From contig NZ_BMOD01000023.1 of assembly GCF_014646895.1 (NCBI RefSeq), positions 15,748 through 79,747 of the forward strand: a stretch of DNA of 64,000 bases. Reading direction: 5' to 3'. The stretch is from Deinococcus roseus (GTDB lineage: Bacteria; Deinococcota; Deinococci; Deinococcales; Deinococcaceae). Made by a program: the position numbers and the translations under genes. The notes under the pieces are model-generated. The model was given only the letters and a program-made list of their open reading frames with translations. It had not been told where the DNA came from and made no database searches. Shown one piece after another: positions 27,175-36,261 of this stretch (positions within the stretch are counted from its first letter, which is position 1; each line of letters begins with the position of its first letter).

Positions 27175-27192
27175 CAAGTACGTACAAACTTG
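27175..27192. promoter_or_regulatory. Candidate HxlR operator
   Basis: CAAGT (27175-27179) and ACTTG (27188-27192) form a dyad with an eight-base spacer containing ACGT, between the divergent oxidoreductase and HxlR genes. Position and symmetry fit an operator controlling both. Confidence 0.45.
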
Positions 27193-27251
27193 AAACGTAG
27201 ACACAAAAATGTAACCATTGCGTCCAGCAAGGCATTCGGAAAAGGAGCCAG

Positions 27252-27629
27252 ATGAACAAGTCCTTTTCTGACCTGGACAAAAGGTGGGATTGCAACCTGG
27301 GCTGCCCGGTGGAACTCACCCTGACCGTGATCGGAGGCCGCTGGAAAGGGGTGATCATGTACCACCTCACCAAGGGCACTTTGCGTTTTGGACAACTCAA
27401 GCGCCTGATTCCAGTCATCACCCAGCGCATGTTGACCCTGCAACTGCGGGAACTTGAGGCCGATGGTCTGGTGTCCCGCACCGTTTACCCGGAAGTGCCC
27501 CCCAGGGTGGACTACGCCCTCACTGAAGCAGGGAAGAGCCTGCAGCCCATCATCCACGCCATGCTGGAGTGGGGAGAACAGCATCAGGATTATGTGTATG
27601 CGCTCAGGGGAAAAACCGAAGCGGGTTGA
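27252..27629 (+). CDS. HxlR-family transcriptional regulator
   Basis: 125 residues; AAAAGGAG precedes the ATG. The winged helix matches HxlR (VIGGRWKGVIMYHL, LRFGQLKRLIPVITQRMLTL, DGLVSRTVYPEVPPRVDYAL). Cys13 and Cys17 in WDCNLGCPVE are placed like the redox cysteine of YodB/QorR/HypR sensors. It is divergent from an NADPH-quinone-type oxidoreductase, the usual target of such sensors. Confidence 0.92.
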   Translation: MNKSFSDLDKRWDCNLGCPVELTLTVIGGRWKGVIMYHLTKGTLRFGQLKRLIPVITQRMLTLQLRELEADGLVSRTVYPEVPPRVDYALTEAGKSLQPIIHAMLEWGEQHQDYVYALRGKTEAG

Positions 27630-27667
27630 TTGGGGTTGCGGGTTGAAACATCTTAAAAATGGACTGA

Positions 27668-27717
27668 ATCCAGGCAAGGCTCCGCCTTCACCAGAGCCCC
27701 TTGGCAAAGTCCTGGAT
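27668..27717 (+). terminator. Structured 3' region after the HxlR gene
   Basis: ATCCAGG (27668-27674) pairs with CCTGGAT (27711-27717), enclosing GGCTC/GAGCC (27678-27682, 27694-27698). The nested stems end in an AT-rich stretch; termination is likely but there is no classical U-run. Confidence 0.5.
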
Positions 27718-27846
27718 ATAAATTAAACTGGTTCAATAAAAGCAGTACTTTCCAGAAGCAGCCCTTCCCCCAGTCTGCTGAAAACCTGCCTCCTCAGTTC
27801 CCTGTCTTTTCCCCTGCACCCTGAGATGCCCTGCTCAAGGAGAACC

Positions 27847-28059
27847 ATGCCCCGTTCACGATTGGATGCTGGACTGTTGCCCCATTACCCCGAGATGGAT
27901 CAGGTGCCTGTTCATCTGGCCACCCCCAGGCAATTGAAGATGCTGGGGTTGTGTTGTGACAACCTGCAAGCCGTGGCCACCGTGACCTGCAAGGGGCTGG
28001 AGATGCCCCTGTTCGCCATTGCCAGCGCCTCAAGGGAACTGGCCCATCAGGTGGCCTGA
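27847..28059 (+). CDS. Small hypothetical protein
   Basis: 70 residues from the ATG at 27847, supported by AAGGAGAACC. The sequence has no membrane segment; a double-cysteine LGLCCDNLQAVATVTCKG is the only notable feature. It converges on the LacI gene with 17 bases between the stops. Function unknown. Confidence 0.5.
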   Translation: MPRSRLDAGLLPHYPEMDQVPVHLATPRQLKMLGLCCDNLQAVATVTCKGLEMPLFAIASASRELAHQVA

Positions 28060-28076
28060 GGGGTTTCCAGACGGAA

Positions 28077-29090
28077 TCAGGATTCGGCAGAAGCCATGCC
28101 GCAACTGCCTCGCACAATCAATTTTCCGGGAAGCAGCAACTGCATGGGCGTTCTGGGACCGTCGATGTTTTTCAGGACCTGCTGCACCAGCAGTTCGCCC
28201 ATCTGTTTGATGGGCTGTTCGATCACATCGATGCCAGGACTCACCATGTGGGTCCAGGGCAGGTTGTCAAATGCCAGCAGTGAAACGTCTTCTGCAATGC
28301 GCAGTCCTGCATCCTGAATGGCCCGGTAAGCTCCGATGGCCTCGGTGCCGTTGAAAGCAAAGAGGGCCGTGGGGCGCTCTGGTAGGTTCAGCAGGTAACG
28401 GGTGAACTCGTAAGCGTCCTGCTCGTTGTACCGGATGATTTCCCGGTAAGCAGACAGCACCGGATGCCCATGTTCGCGCATGATGTGGTCAAAATGGTGG
28501 GCACGCCATTCAGGATAAAGTTCAGCGTCGTAGGTGCCCAGACCGGCAATGCGGGTGTGCCCCAGCGACCACAAATGCTCCAGTCCAGCCCGCACGCTCT
28601 GCTCGTGGTCCAGCATCAGGAAGTCAAAAGGGCTGTCGGGCATGTGGTGGTCGATTTCAATGATGTAGGTGCCTTTGTCCTGCATCTTGAGCAAATACTC
28701 CCGGTTGCCTGGACCATAAGACGGACGCATGATCAGTGCGCTGACCCGCTGGCCTGCCAGGTGCCGCAGGTTGTGCAGCTCGATTTCGCTCTGGTATTCG
28801 TTGTCGGCCAGCAAGAGGCCGTAATTGGAGCTTCTGAGGCGCACACTGACTTCACGGGCCAGTTCGGCAAAGAACGGTTCCACGATGTCTGCAACCAGGA
28901 GGCCCACGGTCATGTTGCGTCCACGCCGCAGCGCCCCTGCGGTGAGGTCTGGTTCATAATCCAGTTCGCGGATGGCCCACTGGACTTTTTCCAGCGTGTG
29001 CGGTTGCAGCTTGTGTGGCTCGTTGAGGGCCCGTTTGGCGGTGGTGGGGGAGACTCCGGCAAGTTTTGCGACATCGTTGATGGTGGCCAC
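28077..29090 (-). CDS. LacI-family transcriptional regulator of the polyol locus
   Basis: 337 residues starting at GTG 29090 with AGGAG upstream. The HTH is INDVAKLAGVSPTTAKRALN, followed by the hinge helix and a type I periplasmic-binding-like domain (DVSLLAFDNLPWTHMVSPGI is the family signature). It is divergent from the binding-protein gene and the intergenic region is dense with dyads, so local repression relieved by the imported polyol is likely. Confidence 0.93.
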   Translation of the reverse strand: MATINDVAKLAGVSPTTAKRALNEPHKLQPHTLEKVQWAIRELDYEPDLTAGALRRGRNMTVGLLVADIVEPFFAELAREVSVRLRSSNYGLLLADNEYQSEIELHNLRHLAGQRVSALIMRPSYGPGNREYLLKMQDKGTYIIEIDHHMPDSPFDFLMLDHEQSVRAGLEHLWSLGHTRIAGLGTYDAELYPEWRAHHFDHIMREHGHPVLSAYREIIRYNEQDAYEFTRYLLNLPERPTALFAFNGTEAIGAYRAIQDAGLRIAEDVSLLAFDNLPWTHMVSPGIDVIEQPIKQMGELLVQQVLKNIDGPRTPMQLLLPGKLIVRGSCGMASAES

Positions 29091-29128
29091 GTTCTTCTCC
29101 TGCGGGTTTCATTTTGCAGCCTGACGGT

Positions 29129-29281
29129 GGCACACATCAAGTGTGCCGGGTTCAATTTTTGCAGCTTGATGGACCCACTAGACAATCCTAACACTTTGTG
29201 CTTAACTATGGACACGAGACCATAAGCATACAGCACAGAATATTCGTCGACAGAACAATGTCTTTGTTCTGCCTGTATGCT
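29129..29281 (+). promoter_or_regulatory. Operator-rich control region of the polyol operon
   Basis: GGCACAC/GTGTGCC with a five-base spacer (29129-29147) is a perfect dyad near the LacI start. A promoter-like TAGACA with TAACTAT lies near 29181-29211. Nested dyads follow in the leader: AGCATACAG (29225-29233) with CTGTATGCT (29273-29281), enclosing CAGAACAA (29251-29258) and TTGTTCTG (29264-29271). These may be operators or a leader hairpin. Confidence 0.6.
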
Positions 29282-29313
29282 GCCTGTCTCGCCAAGAGGA
29301 TCGGGAGGAAAAC

Positions 29314-30648
29314 ATGAAGAAATTTGCCGCATTAAGCCTGATGCTGGGCTTAGGTTCATCCGCTTTTGCCGCCACCACCATCACCATTGCCACCGTCAAC
29401 AACCCTGACATGGTGACCATGCAGAAGCTGACCCCAGAGTTTGAGAAAGCCTACCCGGACATCAAGGTCAAATGGGTGGTCCTCCCTGAAAACGAACTGC
29501 GCCAGAAAATCACCCTGGACGTGGCTTCCGGAGCAGGCACTTTCGACATCGCCACCGTGGGTGCCTACGAAGTGCCCATCTGGTCCAAGAACGGCTGGCT
29601 GGAAGACCTCAGTGCGCTCTTCAGCAAAAACGCTGACATCGCCAAAGACTACGAGCTCAGCGACGTGCTGGAACCCGTGCGCAAAGGCCTATCCTACAAC
29701 GGGAAACTGCATGCGCTGCCCTTCTACGCCGAATCCAGCATGACCTTCTACCGCAAGGACCTGTTCCAGGCTGCCGGACTGAAGATGCCCGTGAAGCCCA
29801 CCTGGACCCAGATCGAGCGTTTCGCCAAGGCCCTGCACAAACCCGAAAAAGGCCAGTACGGCATTTGCCTTCGCGGTCTGCCCGGCTGGGGTGAAAACAT
29901 GGCTGTCTTCGGCACCGTGATGAACACCTACGGCGCACGCTGGTTTGACATGAACTGGAACCCCCAGCTCAACAGCCCTGCCATGAAGCGCGCCCTGACC
30001 TTCTACTCCGGTCTGATCAAGAAGTACGGCCCTCCCGGAGTCACCTCCAACGGTTTCACCGAGAACCTGACCCTGTTCTCCCAGGGCAAATGCGGAATGT
30101 GGATCGACGCCACTGTGGCCGCAGGCTTCGTGACCGACCCCGCACAAAGCAAAGTGGTGAACTCTGTGGGCTTCGCCAACAGCCCCACTGGCCCTGGCAC
30201 CCCCAAAGGCAGCAACTGGCTGTGGATCTGGTCCCTGGCCATCCCCAAATCCACCACCCACGAAAACGAAGCCTTCAAGTTCATCACCTGGGCCACCAGC
30301 AAAGATTACATCGCACTGGTCGCCAAGGAGAAAGGCAACTGGGGCGCTGTGCCTCCAGGAACCCGCAACAGCACCTACGCCAACGCCAACTACCAGAAAG
30401 CAGCAGGTGCATTTGCCAACATCGTTCTGGACAGCATCAAGCGTGCTGACCCCACCAATGCCACCAAAGACCCCGTGCCCTACACCGGCGTGCAGTTCGT
30501 GGGCATCCCCGAGTTCCAGGCGCTGGGCACCCAGGTCGGTCAGTACCTGGCAGGCGTCCTGAGCGGTCAGATGACCGTCGATCAGGCCCTCAAACAGAGC
30601 CAGGCTGCCGCAGAAAAAGTCTCCAAAGACGGCGGCTACCAGAAGTAA
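29314..30648 (+). CDS. Polyol ABC transporter substrate-binding protein (SmoE/MtlE-like)
   Basis: 444 residues with a 20-residue signal peptide (MKKFAALSLMLGLGSSAFA) and GGGAGGAAAAC before the ATG. The mature chain (TITIATVNNPDMVTMQKLTP, PFYAESSMTFYRKDLFQAAG, GTPKGSNWLWIWSLAIPKST) follows the sorbitol/mannitol-binding pattern. First gene of the polyol operon, separated from the permease genes by 207 bases with a strong hairpin. The ligand could be a hexitol or pentitol; the FGGY kinase downstream favours a pentitol. Confidence 0.92.
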   Translation: MKKFAALSLMLGLGSSAFAATTITIATVNNPDMVTMQKLTPEFEKAYPDIKVKWVVLPENELRQKITLDVASGAGTFDIATVGAYEVPIWSKNGWLEDLSALFSKNADIAKDYELSDVLEPVRKGLSYNGKLHALPFYAESSMTFYRKDLFQAAGLKMPVKPTWTQIERFAKALHKPEKGQYGICLRGLPGWGENMAVFGTVMNTYGARWFDMNWNPQLNSPAMKRALTFYSGLIKKYGPPGVTSNGFTENLTLFSQGKCGMWIDATVAAGFVTDPAQSKVVNSVGFANSPTGPGTPKGSNWLWIWSLAIPKSTTHENEAFKFITWATSKDYIALVAKEKGNWGAVPPGTRNSTYANANYQKAAGAFANIVLDSIKRADPTNATKDPVPYTGVQFVGIPEFQALGTQVGQYLAGVLSGQMTVDQALKQSQAAAEKVSKDGGYQK

Positions 30649-30692
30649 TTCCACTGGCTGACCTGCTGCATCCCATCGGACCATGACCCCAC

Positions 30693-30716
30693 GGGTGGAG
30701 GAACAATCCTCCACCC
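30693..30716 (+). promoter_or_regulatory. Intercistronic stem-loop after the binding-protein gene
   Basis: GGGTGGAGGA (30693-30702) and TCCTCCACCC (30707-30716) make a perfect ten-pair stem with an ACAA loop and no U-run. It probably protects the upstream mRNA from 3' decay or attenuates the downstream genes. Confidence 0.65.
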
Positions 30717-30855
30717 CCACTTGCCCCTCCGCCGTGATCACACTCCATTTTTCCAGTGCAGGTCAGCCCTTTGTTTTTCGCCTTCTCTTTTTGGTGCGGG
30801 TCCAGACCCACCTTCCTCCACACCGTGGCCCGCATCCCCACAGAAAAGAGCCTTC

Positions 30856-31770
30856 ATGCTGAGCAAATCTGTATCCACAACACAAGAAACCAAAAAGAAA
30901 CCCATCAACATTGCAGCGACTTTGCTGGTGTTGCCTGCGCTGGTCTACCTGATTGTTTCCACCCAGGCCCCCTTCCTGATGACGGTGTACTACAGCTTCT
31001 TCAAGTGGAACCTCACCATCCCGGATGACCGCCCCTTCATCGGGCTGAGCAATTACCTCTCGCTGTTCACCGACACCCAGAACCTGCACGTGATGCTGAA
31101 CACCCTGGTCCTGATGCTCAGCGTGGTGGTGCTCACCATCCTGATCGGTGGGGGAGTGGCCCTCTTGCTGAACCGTCCTTTCCTGGGCCGTCCGGTGGTC
31201 AGAACCCTGTTCATCAGCTCTTTCCTGGTGATGCCCGTGGTGACCGCTGTGGTCTGGAAGAACATGCTGATGAACCCCGTGTTCGGCTTTTTCGCCTGGG
31301 TTTCACAGCAACTCGGTCTTCCTGCAGTGGATTACCTCTCCCAGTACCCCATGGCCAGCATCGTGGCAATGGTGACCTGGGAATGGACCCCTTTTGCTGC
31401 CCTGATTCTCTTGACCGGTCTGCAATCCATGCCTGAAGAGCAACTGGAAGCCGCCCGTCTGGACGGCTGCACCCCCTTGCAGGAATTCTGGTACATGCTG
31501 CTGCCCCACCTGTCCAAATCCCTGGAAGTGGTTGTTTTGCTGGAAACCATCTTCCTGATGCAGGTGTACGGGGAGATTTACACCGCAACTTCTGGCGGTC
31601 CTGGCATCTCCACCACCACCATCCCTTACTTCATCTACCAGAAAGCCTTTGCCGAGTACAACATCGGTCTGGCCTCCGCTGCCGGGGTGCTGGCCGTGCT
31701 GTTCACCAACCTGGTCTCCTCGGTGATCCTGCGCATGATTGGCCGCAACATTCAGGGAGTGAAAGCATGA
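30856..31770 (+). CDS. Polyol ABC transporter permease (MalF type)
   Basis: 304 residues from the ATG at 30856; the 45 codons before it are low-quality sequence. Six membrane spans; EAA loop EEQLEAARLDGCTPLQEFWY. Similar in style to SmoF/MtlF. Overlaps the second permease by four bases. Confidence 0.93.
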   Translation: MLSKSVSTTQETKKKPINIAATLLVLPALVYLIVSTQAPFLMTVYYSFFKWNLTIPDDRPFIGLSNYLSLFTDTQNLHVMLNTLVLMLSVVVLTILIGGGVALLLNRPFLGRPVVRTLFISSFLVMPVVTAVVWKNMLMNPVFGFFAWVSQQLGLPAVDYLSQYPMASIVAMVTWEWTPFAALILLTGLQSMPEEQLEAARLDGCTPLQEFWYMLLPHLSKSLEVVVLLETIFLMQVYGEIYTATSGGPGISTTTIPYFIYQKAFAEYNIGLASAAGVLAVLFTNLVSSVILRMIGRNIQGVKA

Positions 31771-32630
31771 GCACCCTTCGTGAAACCACCGTTCGCCAGA
31801 GCGACAACGGCAAGAAAACCGCTGCCATGGTGCAAGGTTCCCTGCTGACCGTCCTCACCTACCTGGTGCTGTTCCTGTTCCTGTTCCCCCTGATCTGGAT
31901 GATTGCTGCAGGCTTCAAAACCGAAGCGCAGGCGTTCGCCAGCCCACCCATCTTCTTCTTCACCCCCACCCTGGAGAACTTTTCCAGAGCGCTGGAAACC
32001 TACGGCCCCTTTCTGAAGAATTCCATCCTGATTGTGGGCGGATCCACGCTGCTGGCTTTCATTCTGGGTGTGCCCGCAGGATTTGCCATGGCCCTGTACC
32101 CTGGAGCCAGAACCAAGAGCACGTTGTTGTGGATGCTGTCCACCAAAATGATGCCTCCCGTCGGGGTGATTGTTCCCCTGTTCCTGATCTTCCGGGATGC
32201 CAAACTGCTGGACACCCACTTTGGATTGATCTTGATGTTCACCACCATCAATTTGCCCCTGGTGGTCTGGATGGTTCACTCCTACATCAGTGAAATTCCC
32301 TTCGGCATTTTTGAAGCTGCCAAGGTGGACGGGGCCAGCATGTTCCAGGAGTTCTTCCAGGTCGCGATGCCTCTGGCCCTGCCCGGCATTGCCTCCACTG
32401 CCCTGCTCTGTGTGATCTTCGCCTGGAACGAAGTGTTCTTTGCACTCAACCTGACCTCTTCAGACGCTTCACCGCTTTCGGTGTACATCAGTTCCTTCAA
32501 GACCTCTGAAGGCCTGTTCTGGGCACAGATGTCTGCCGCAGCCACACTCACCATTGCCCCCGTGATGATTTTTGGCTGGTTTGCCCAGAAACAGCTGATT
32601 CGCGGTCTGACCTTCGGAGCTGTGAAATGA
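31767..32630 (+). CDS. Polyol ABC transporter permease (MalG type)
   Basis: 287 residues, six spans, EAA loop FGIFEAAKVDGASMFQEFFQ. It is the complete-operon twin of the orphan permease at 25061-25927; the segment 32232-32308 is identical in DNA to the other copy. Overlaps at both ends (ATGA) couple it to the MalF-type subunit and the dehydrogenase. No ATPase gene follows, so a shared MsmK/MalK-like ATPase must be supplied in trans. Confidence 0.94.
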   Translation: MSTLRETTVRQSDNGKKTAAMVQGSLLTVLTYLVLFLFLFPLIWMIAAGFKTEAQAFASPPIFFFTPTLENFSRALETYGPFLKNSILIVGGSTLLAFILGVPAGFAMALYPGARTKSTLLWMLSTKMMPPVGVIVPLFLIFRDAKLLDTHFGLILMFTTINLPLVVWMVHSYISEIPFGIFEAAKVDGASMFQEFFQVAMPLALPGIASTALLCVIFAWNEVFFALNLTSSDASPLSVYISSFKTSEGLFWAQMSAAATLTIAPVMIFGWFAQKQLIRGLTFGAVK

Positions 32631-33673
32631 CCAACATGCACGCTGCCCTGATCACTGCCCCCCACACCATCGAATATCAGGAAGTGCCCCTGCCCGAAGT
32701 GGGCCCAGCCGATGTGCTGATCAAAGTTGAACTTGCTGGCGTGTGCGGCACCGACGCCCACCTTTTAGAAGGCCACTTCAACGCCAAACTCCCCCTCATC
32801 CCCGGCCACGAAATCGTGGGCCGGGTGGTGGCCCTCGGCAAAGACGTGCGGGGATTTTACGAGGGACAGCGGGTGGTGCTGGACCCGGACCTGAACTGTG
32901 GAACCTGCATGATGTGCCAGAAAGGCATGCGCCACCAGTGCCTGCATTACGAGGCCATTGGCGTGACCCGAGCAGGGGGATTTGCAGAATACGTTCTGGC
33001 CCCCGCCAGTGTGGTCTACGACGCCAACGACCTGGAGCCTGAAGTTGCCGTGTTTGCAGAGCCACTGGGCTGTGTGGCCTGGGGCATCACCCGCCTGAAG
33101 CCCGAACCCGGTTCCACTGCACTGTTGTACGGAGCCGGAGGGATTGGGCTCCTTTTGATGCAGGCCCTCCTGGCCTCCGGGGTGAGTGAAATTGCCGTGG
33201 TGGACACCCAGCCTGCCCGCCTCAAGCTGGCCCAGGAGCTTGGAGCCACCCATGCTTTCCAGGCTTCCGAAAGCACCAACCAGCAGCTCAAAGATTTGTT
33301 CCCCCATGGGTTCGATGTGGTCACCGAAGCCACCGGGGTGCCGAGGGTGCAGCAGGCCATGATTGATCAGGCGATTGCAGGCGGGAAAATCCTCATTTTC
33401 GGGGTGGCCCCGGAGGACGCGAAAATCGAAGTGAGCCCCTACGAGATCTTCCGCAAGGATTTGACCGTGCTGGGCAGCTTTTCTTTGAACAGCACCATCC
33501 CGCTGGCTTTGCGCTGGATGCGCTCGGGGCAAGTGAAAGTCAAAGAGCTCATCACCGACACCCTGCCATTGGGTAAACTGCATGAAGCCATCGGGCAAAA
33601 AATCACGGCTTCCGCTGGATCCATCAAATCCATCGTCTCGCCCAGCGAGGTGCTGTCGGGGGTGTTGAAATGA
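32627..33673 (+). CDS. Zinc-dependent medium-chain alcohol (polyol) dehydrogenase
   Basis: 348 residues. Catalytic-zinc ligands Cys in GVCGTDAHLLEG and GHEIVG, and structural-zinc cysteines in CGTCMMCQKGMRHQC. The Rossmann motif YGAGGIGLLL is intact. NAD(H)-type specificity is suggested by VVDTQPARL. It would oxidise the imported polyol to a ketose. It overlaps both neighbours, so polyol transport and oxidation are coupled. Confidence 0.92.
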   Translation: MTNMHAALITAPHTIEYQEVPLPEVGPADVLIKVELAGVCGTDAHLLEGHFNAKLPLIPGHEIVGRVVALGKDVRGFYEGQRVVLDPDLNCGTCMMCQKGMRHQCLHYEAIGVTRAGGFAEYVLAPASVVYDANDLEPEVAVFAEPLGCVAWGITRLKPEPGSTALLYGAGGIGLLLMQALLASGVSEIAVVDTQPARLKLAQELGATHAFQASESTNQQLKDLFPHGFDVVTEATGVPRVQQAMIDQAIAGGKILIFGVAPEDAKIEVSPYEIFRKDLTVLGSFSLNSTIPLALRWMRSGQVKVKELITDTLPLGKLHEAIGQKITASAGSIKSIVSPSEVLSGVLK

Positions 33674-34419
33674 GTGCTTTCGATCTGCAAGGCAAAGTCT
33701 GCATCGTCACCGGAGGGGCCCAGGGCATCGGGTACGCCATCAGCCAGGACCTCGTTCAGCATGGGGCCACCGTCTACATTGTGGACCTCAACCATGAAGT
33801 CGGAGAAAAAGCCGCAAGCGCTCTGGGGGCACACTTCAAGACCCTCAACGTCACCGATTCAGACCAGGTGAATGCAGTGTTCCAGCAGATCATCCAGGAA
33901 GCCGGACAGGTGGATGTGCTGGTCAACAATGCAGGAATCGTGCGGAACACCCCGGCAGAAAGCACCTCTGACAACGAATGGAACCTGATCATGAAGGTCA
34001 ACCTGGATGGGGTGTTTGCCTGCTGCAGGGCCATCTCCCACCACATGCTCTCCCGCGGTTCGGGCAGCATCATCAACATCGCCAGCATGAGCGGCATCAT
34101 CTCCAACCACCCGCAACCCCAGGCCGCTTACAACACCAGCAAAGCTGCCGTGATCATGCTCACCAAATCACTGGCCGGAGAATGGGCTGCCAGAGGGGTG
34201 CGCGTCAACGCCATTGCCCCTGGTTATGTGGCCACCCCCCTCACCAAAAAAGGCATGGAAACCGAAGAATGGCGCAAGGTGTGGCTGGACACCATCCCCA
34301 TGGGCCGCCTCGCAGAACCCGAAGAAATCGGGCCTTCCGTGGTGTACCTTGCCTCAAAAGCCAGCAGTTACGTGACTGGCAGTGTGCTCACCGTGGATGG
34401 TGGCTACACCATATGGTGA
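33670..34419 (+). CDS. Short-chain dehydrogenase/reductase (polyol or sugar dehydrogenase)
   Basis: 249 residues. TGGAQGIGYA cofactor motif, NNAGIV, catalytic Ser in INIASMSG, YNTSK with Tyr and Lys, and the C-terminal SYVTGSVLTVDGGYTIW. Related to D-arabinitol, sorbitol and mannitol dehydrogenases of the classical SDR type. A second dehydrogenase in one operon suggests either two alternative polyols or a two-step conversion. Confidence 0.92.
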   Translation: MSAFDLQGKVCIVTGGAQGIGYAISQDLVQHGATVYIVDLNHEVGEKAASALGAHFKTLNVTDSDQVNAVFQQIIQEAGQVDVLVNNAGIVRNTPAESTSDNEWNLIMKVNLDGVFACCRAISHHMLSRGSGSIINIASMSGIISNHPQPQAAYNTSKAAVIMLTKSLAGEWAARGVRVNAIAPGYVATPLTKKGMETEEWRKVWLDTIPMGRLAEPEEIGPSVVYLASKASSYVTGSVLTVDGGYTIW

Positions 34420-34449
34420 GCCTGCTCCATCAGGCTTTCTCTTTCAATG

Positions 34450-34482
34450 CTCCCCCCGTTGCAGGGTGGGGGCTTTCTTTTC
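34450..34482 (+). terminator. Attenuator-like stem before the kinase gene
   Basis: A CCCCC/GGGGG stem (34452-34456 with 34468-34472) is followed by CTTTCTTTT. It lies in the 75-base gap between the SDR and kinase genes and could reduce kinase expression. Confidence 0.5.
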
Positions 34483-34494
34483 TGGGAGGGTATC

Positions 34495-35997
34495 ATGCCT
34501 GAACTTCTGCTGGGAATCGATGTGGGCACCGGAAGCACCAAAGGCGTTTTGACTGACCTGCAAGGCAACATTATGAAGACCCATGTGATTGAACACGGGG
34601 TCAGCACACCCCATCCGGGCTGGGCTGAGCAGGACGCGGACCAGATCTGGTGGGGAGACGTGGTGCAGGTGTGCCGCCATTTGCTGGACGGCGCTCCTCA
34701 CCAGGGAGCAGATGTGGTGGCGGTGGCTGTGAGTGCCATTGGCCCCTGTTTGTTGCCCTTAGATGAACAGGGGAGACCCCTGCGTCCGGGCATCCTGTAC
34801 GGCGTGGACACCCGTGCCACTGCGGAAATTGAAGAACTGAATGCCCTGCTGGGCGAGGAGAACATCTTTCGGTTCAGCCAGATGCAGTTCACCTCGCAGG
34901 CCATCGGTCCCAAAATCCGCTGGTTGCAAAAGCACGAACCGGAAGTCTGGAAAGCAACCCGCACCCTCACCACCGCCAGCAGTTATCTGGTGTTCCAGCT
35001 GACCGGAAAGCACGTGATGGACCGCCACACCGCCAGCCATTACATGCCCCTGATGGACAGCCAGACGTTGCAATGGAGTGACACTTACGCAGAGCACATC
35101 TGCCCGCTGTCCATGCTTCCAGAGCTGGGCTGGAGCGATGAACTCGCTGGAGCAGTCACCCCTGCTGCCGCCGAAATCACGGGTCTGAAAGCCGGAACCC
35201 CCGTCACGGTGGGTGCAGTGGATGCCCTCAGTGAGGGCCTCAGTGTAGGTGTGTCAGAGCCCGGCGACCTGATGGTGATGTATGGGAGCACCACTTTTTT
35301 CATTCTGGTGCAGGACACCCCAACCCCTGACCCCAGGGTGTGGACGGTGGGGGGCGCTTTTGCAGGGCAACACAATCTGGCCGCAGGCATGGCCACCACT
35401 GGAGCGTTGACGGGCTGGTTCAAGCATCAACTGGCAGGGGACAGAAGCTTTTCTGAATTGTTTCAGGAAGCGACCACCATTCAGGCAGGATCAGAAGGAC
35501 TGCTGGTGCTCCCGTACTTCAGCGGCGAGCGCACTCCCGTCAATGACCCACGGGCCAGTGGTATTTTTGCGGGACTGACGCTCTTGCACACCCGCGCTCA
35601 CCTGTTCCGGGCCATACTGGAAGGGGTGGCTTTTGGCATCCGGCACAACCTGGAAGCCTTTTCAGACCTGGGTGCAAGCATCAAACGCATTGTGGCAGTG
35701 GGAGGAGGTGCACAAAGCACCTTCTGGCCCCAGATGGTCAGCGACGTGTGCGGGGTGGAGCAGATCCTGCCCAGAACCACGGTGGGAGCCAGTTACGGAA
35801 ATGCTTTCCTGGCGGGCCTTGCCACTGGACGCTTGCAAAAAGCAGATTTGCAGCACTGGGCACAGGCCAGAGAGGTGCTGCGACCAGACAGAAGCAATCA
35901 TGCCATCTACAGCGAACTGTATCCGCAGTATCTGGCCCTGTACCAGAACAACCGTGAAGTGATGCACCAGTTGCATGCTTTTCGGGACAGGCATTGA
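34495..35997 (+). CDS. FGGY-family carbohydrate kinase (xylulokinase-like)
   Basis: 500 residues from the ATG at 34495 (GGGAGGG upstream). IDVGTGSTKGVLTD is the first phosphate-binding motif, and LVLPYFSGERTPVNDPRASG and AVGGGAQSTFWPQMVSDVCG are FGGY signatures of the xylulokinase/ribulokinase branch. It would phosphorylate the ketopentose made by the dehydrogenases (xylulose or ribulose), feeding the pentose phosphate pathway. This is the main reason to call the locus pentitol rather than hexitol catabolism. Confidence 0.9.
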   Translation: MPELLLGIDVGTGSTKGVLTDLQGNIMKTHVIEHGVSTPHPGWAEQDADQIWWGDVVQVCRHLLDGAPHQGADVVAVAVSAIGPCLLPLDEQGRPLRPGILYGVDTRATAEIEELNALLGEENIFRFSQMQFTSQAIGPKIRWLQKHEPEVWKATRTLTTASSYLVFQLTGKHVMDRHTASHYMPLMDSQTLQWSDTYAEHICPLSMLPELGWSDELAGAVTPAAAEITGLKAGTPVTVGAVDALSEGLSVGVSEPGDLMVMYGSTTFFILVQDTPTPDPRVWTVGGAFAGQHNLAAGMATTGALTGWFKHQLAGDRSFSELFQEATTIQAGSEGLLVLPYFSGERTPVNDPRASGIFAGLTLLHTRAHLFRAILEGVAFGIRHNLEAFSDLGASIKRIVAVGGGAQSTFWPQMVSDVCGVEQILPRTTVGASYGNAFLAGLATGRLQKADLQHWAQAREVLRPDRSNHAIYSELYPQYLALYQNNREVMHQLHAFRDRH

Positions 35998-36030
35998 TTT
36001 TCACGAACCTCAAGGGTGTTGCCGTTGAGA

Positions 36031-36152
36031 AAAGAAGCGTGAGAGGAGGATGGAGTCAACCCTCCTGCTTCTTAGATTTAAATAGACAATAAATTCACAA
36101 GCTTAATCCAGCCTTCTGGGCAGCTCAGGATCAGCATGTGGAGCTGCCTTTC
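36031..36152 (+). terminator. Two stem-loops after the polyol operon
   Basis: AAGAAGC with AGGAGG pairs to CCTCCT-GCTTCTT (36031-36074, bulged). GGCAGCTC (36119-36126) pairs with GAGCTGCC (36141-36148) followed by TTTCT. The gap 35998-36261 holds nothing else. Confidence 0.55.
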
Positions 36153-36261
36153 TGCATTGCCTTTACCCCCCATGAACGATGGATGCTGAAGTGTAGTTTC
36201 ATGATCCGCTGTGACAATAAAGTGTTGACTTTTTGCCAGAACTCGCATGTTGTCCTTCCTT

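Noticed and set aside
27033..27707. 225-codon extension of the MDR oxidoreductase
   Set aside because: It runs antisense through the HxlR gene; the inner ATG has AAGGAGGG.
29689..30741. 350-codon minus-strand frame opposite the polyol binding protein
   Set aside because: Gly/Val-rich antisense shadow with no motif.
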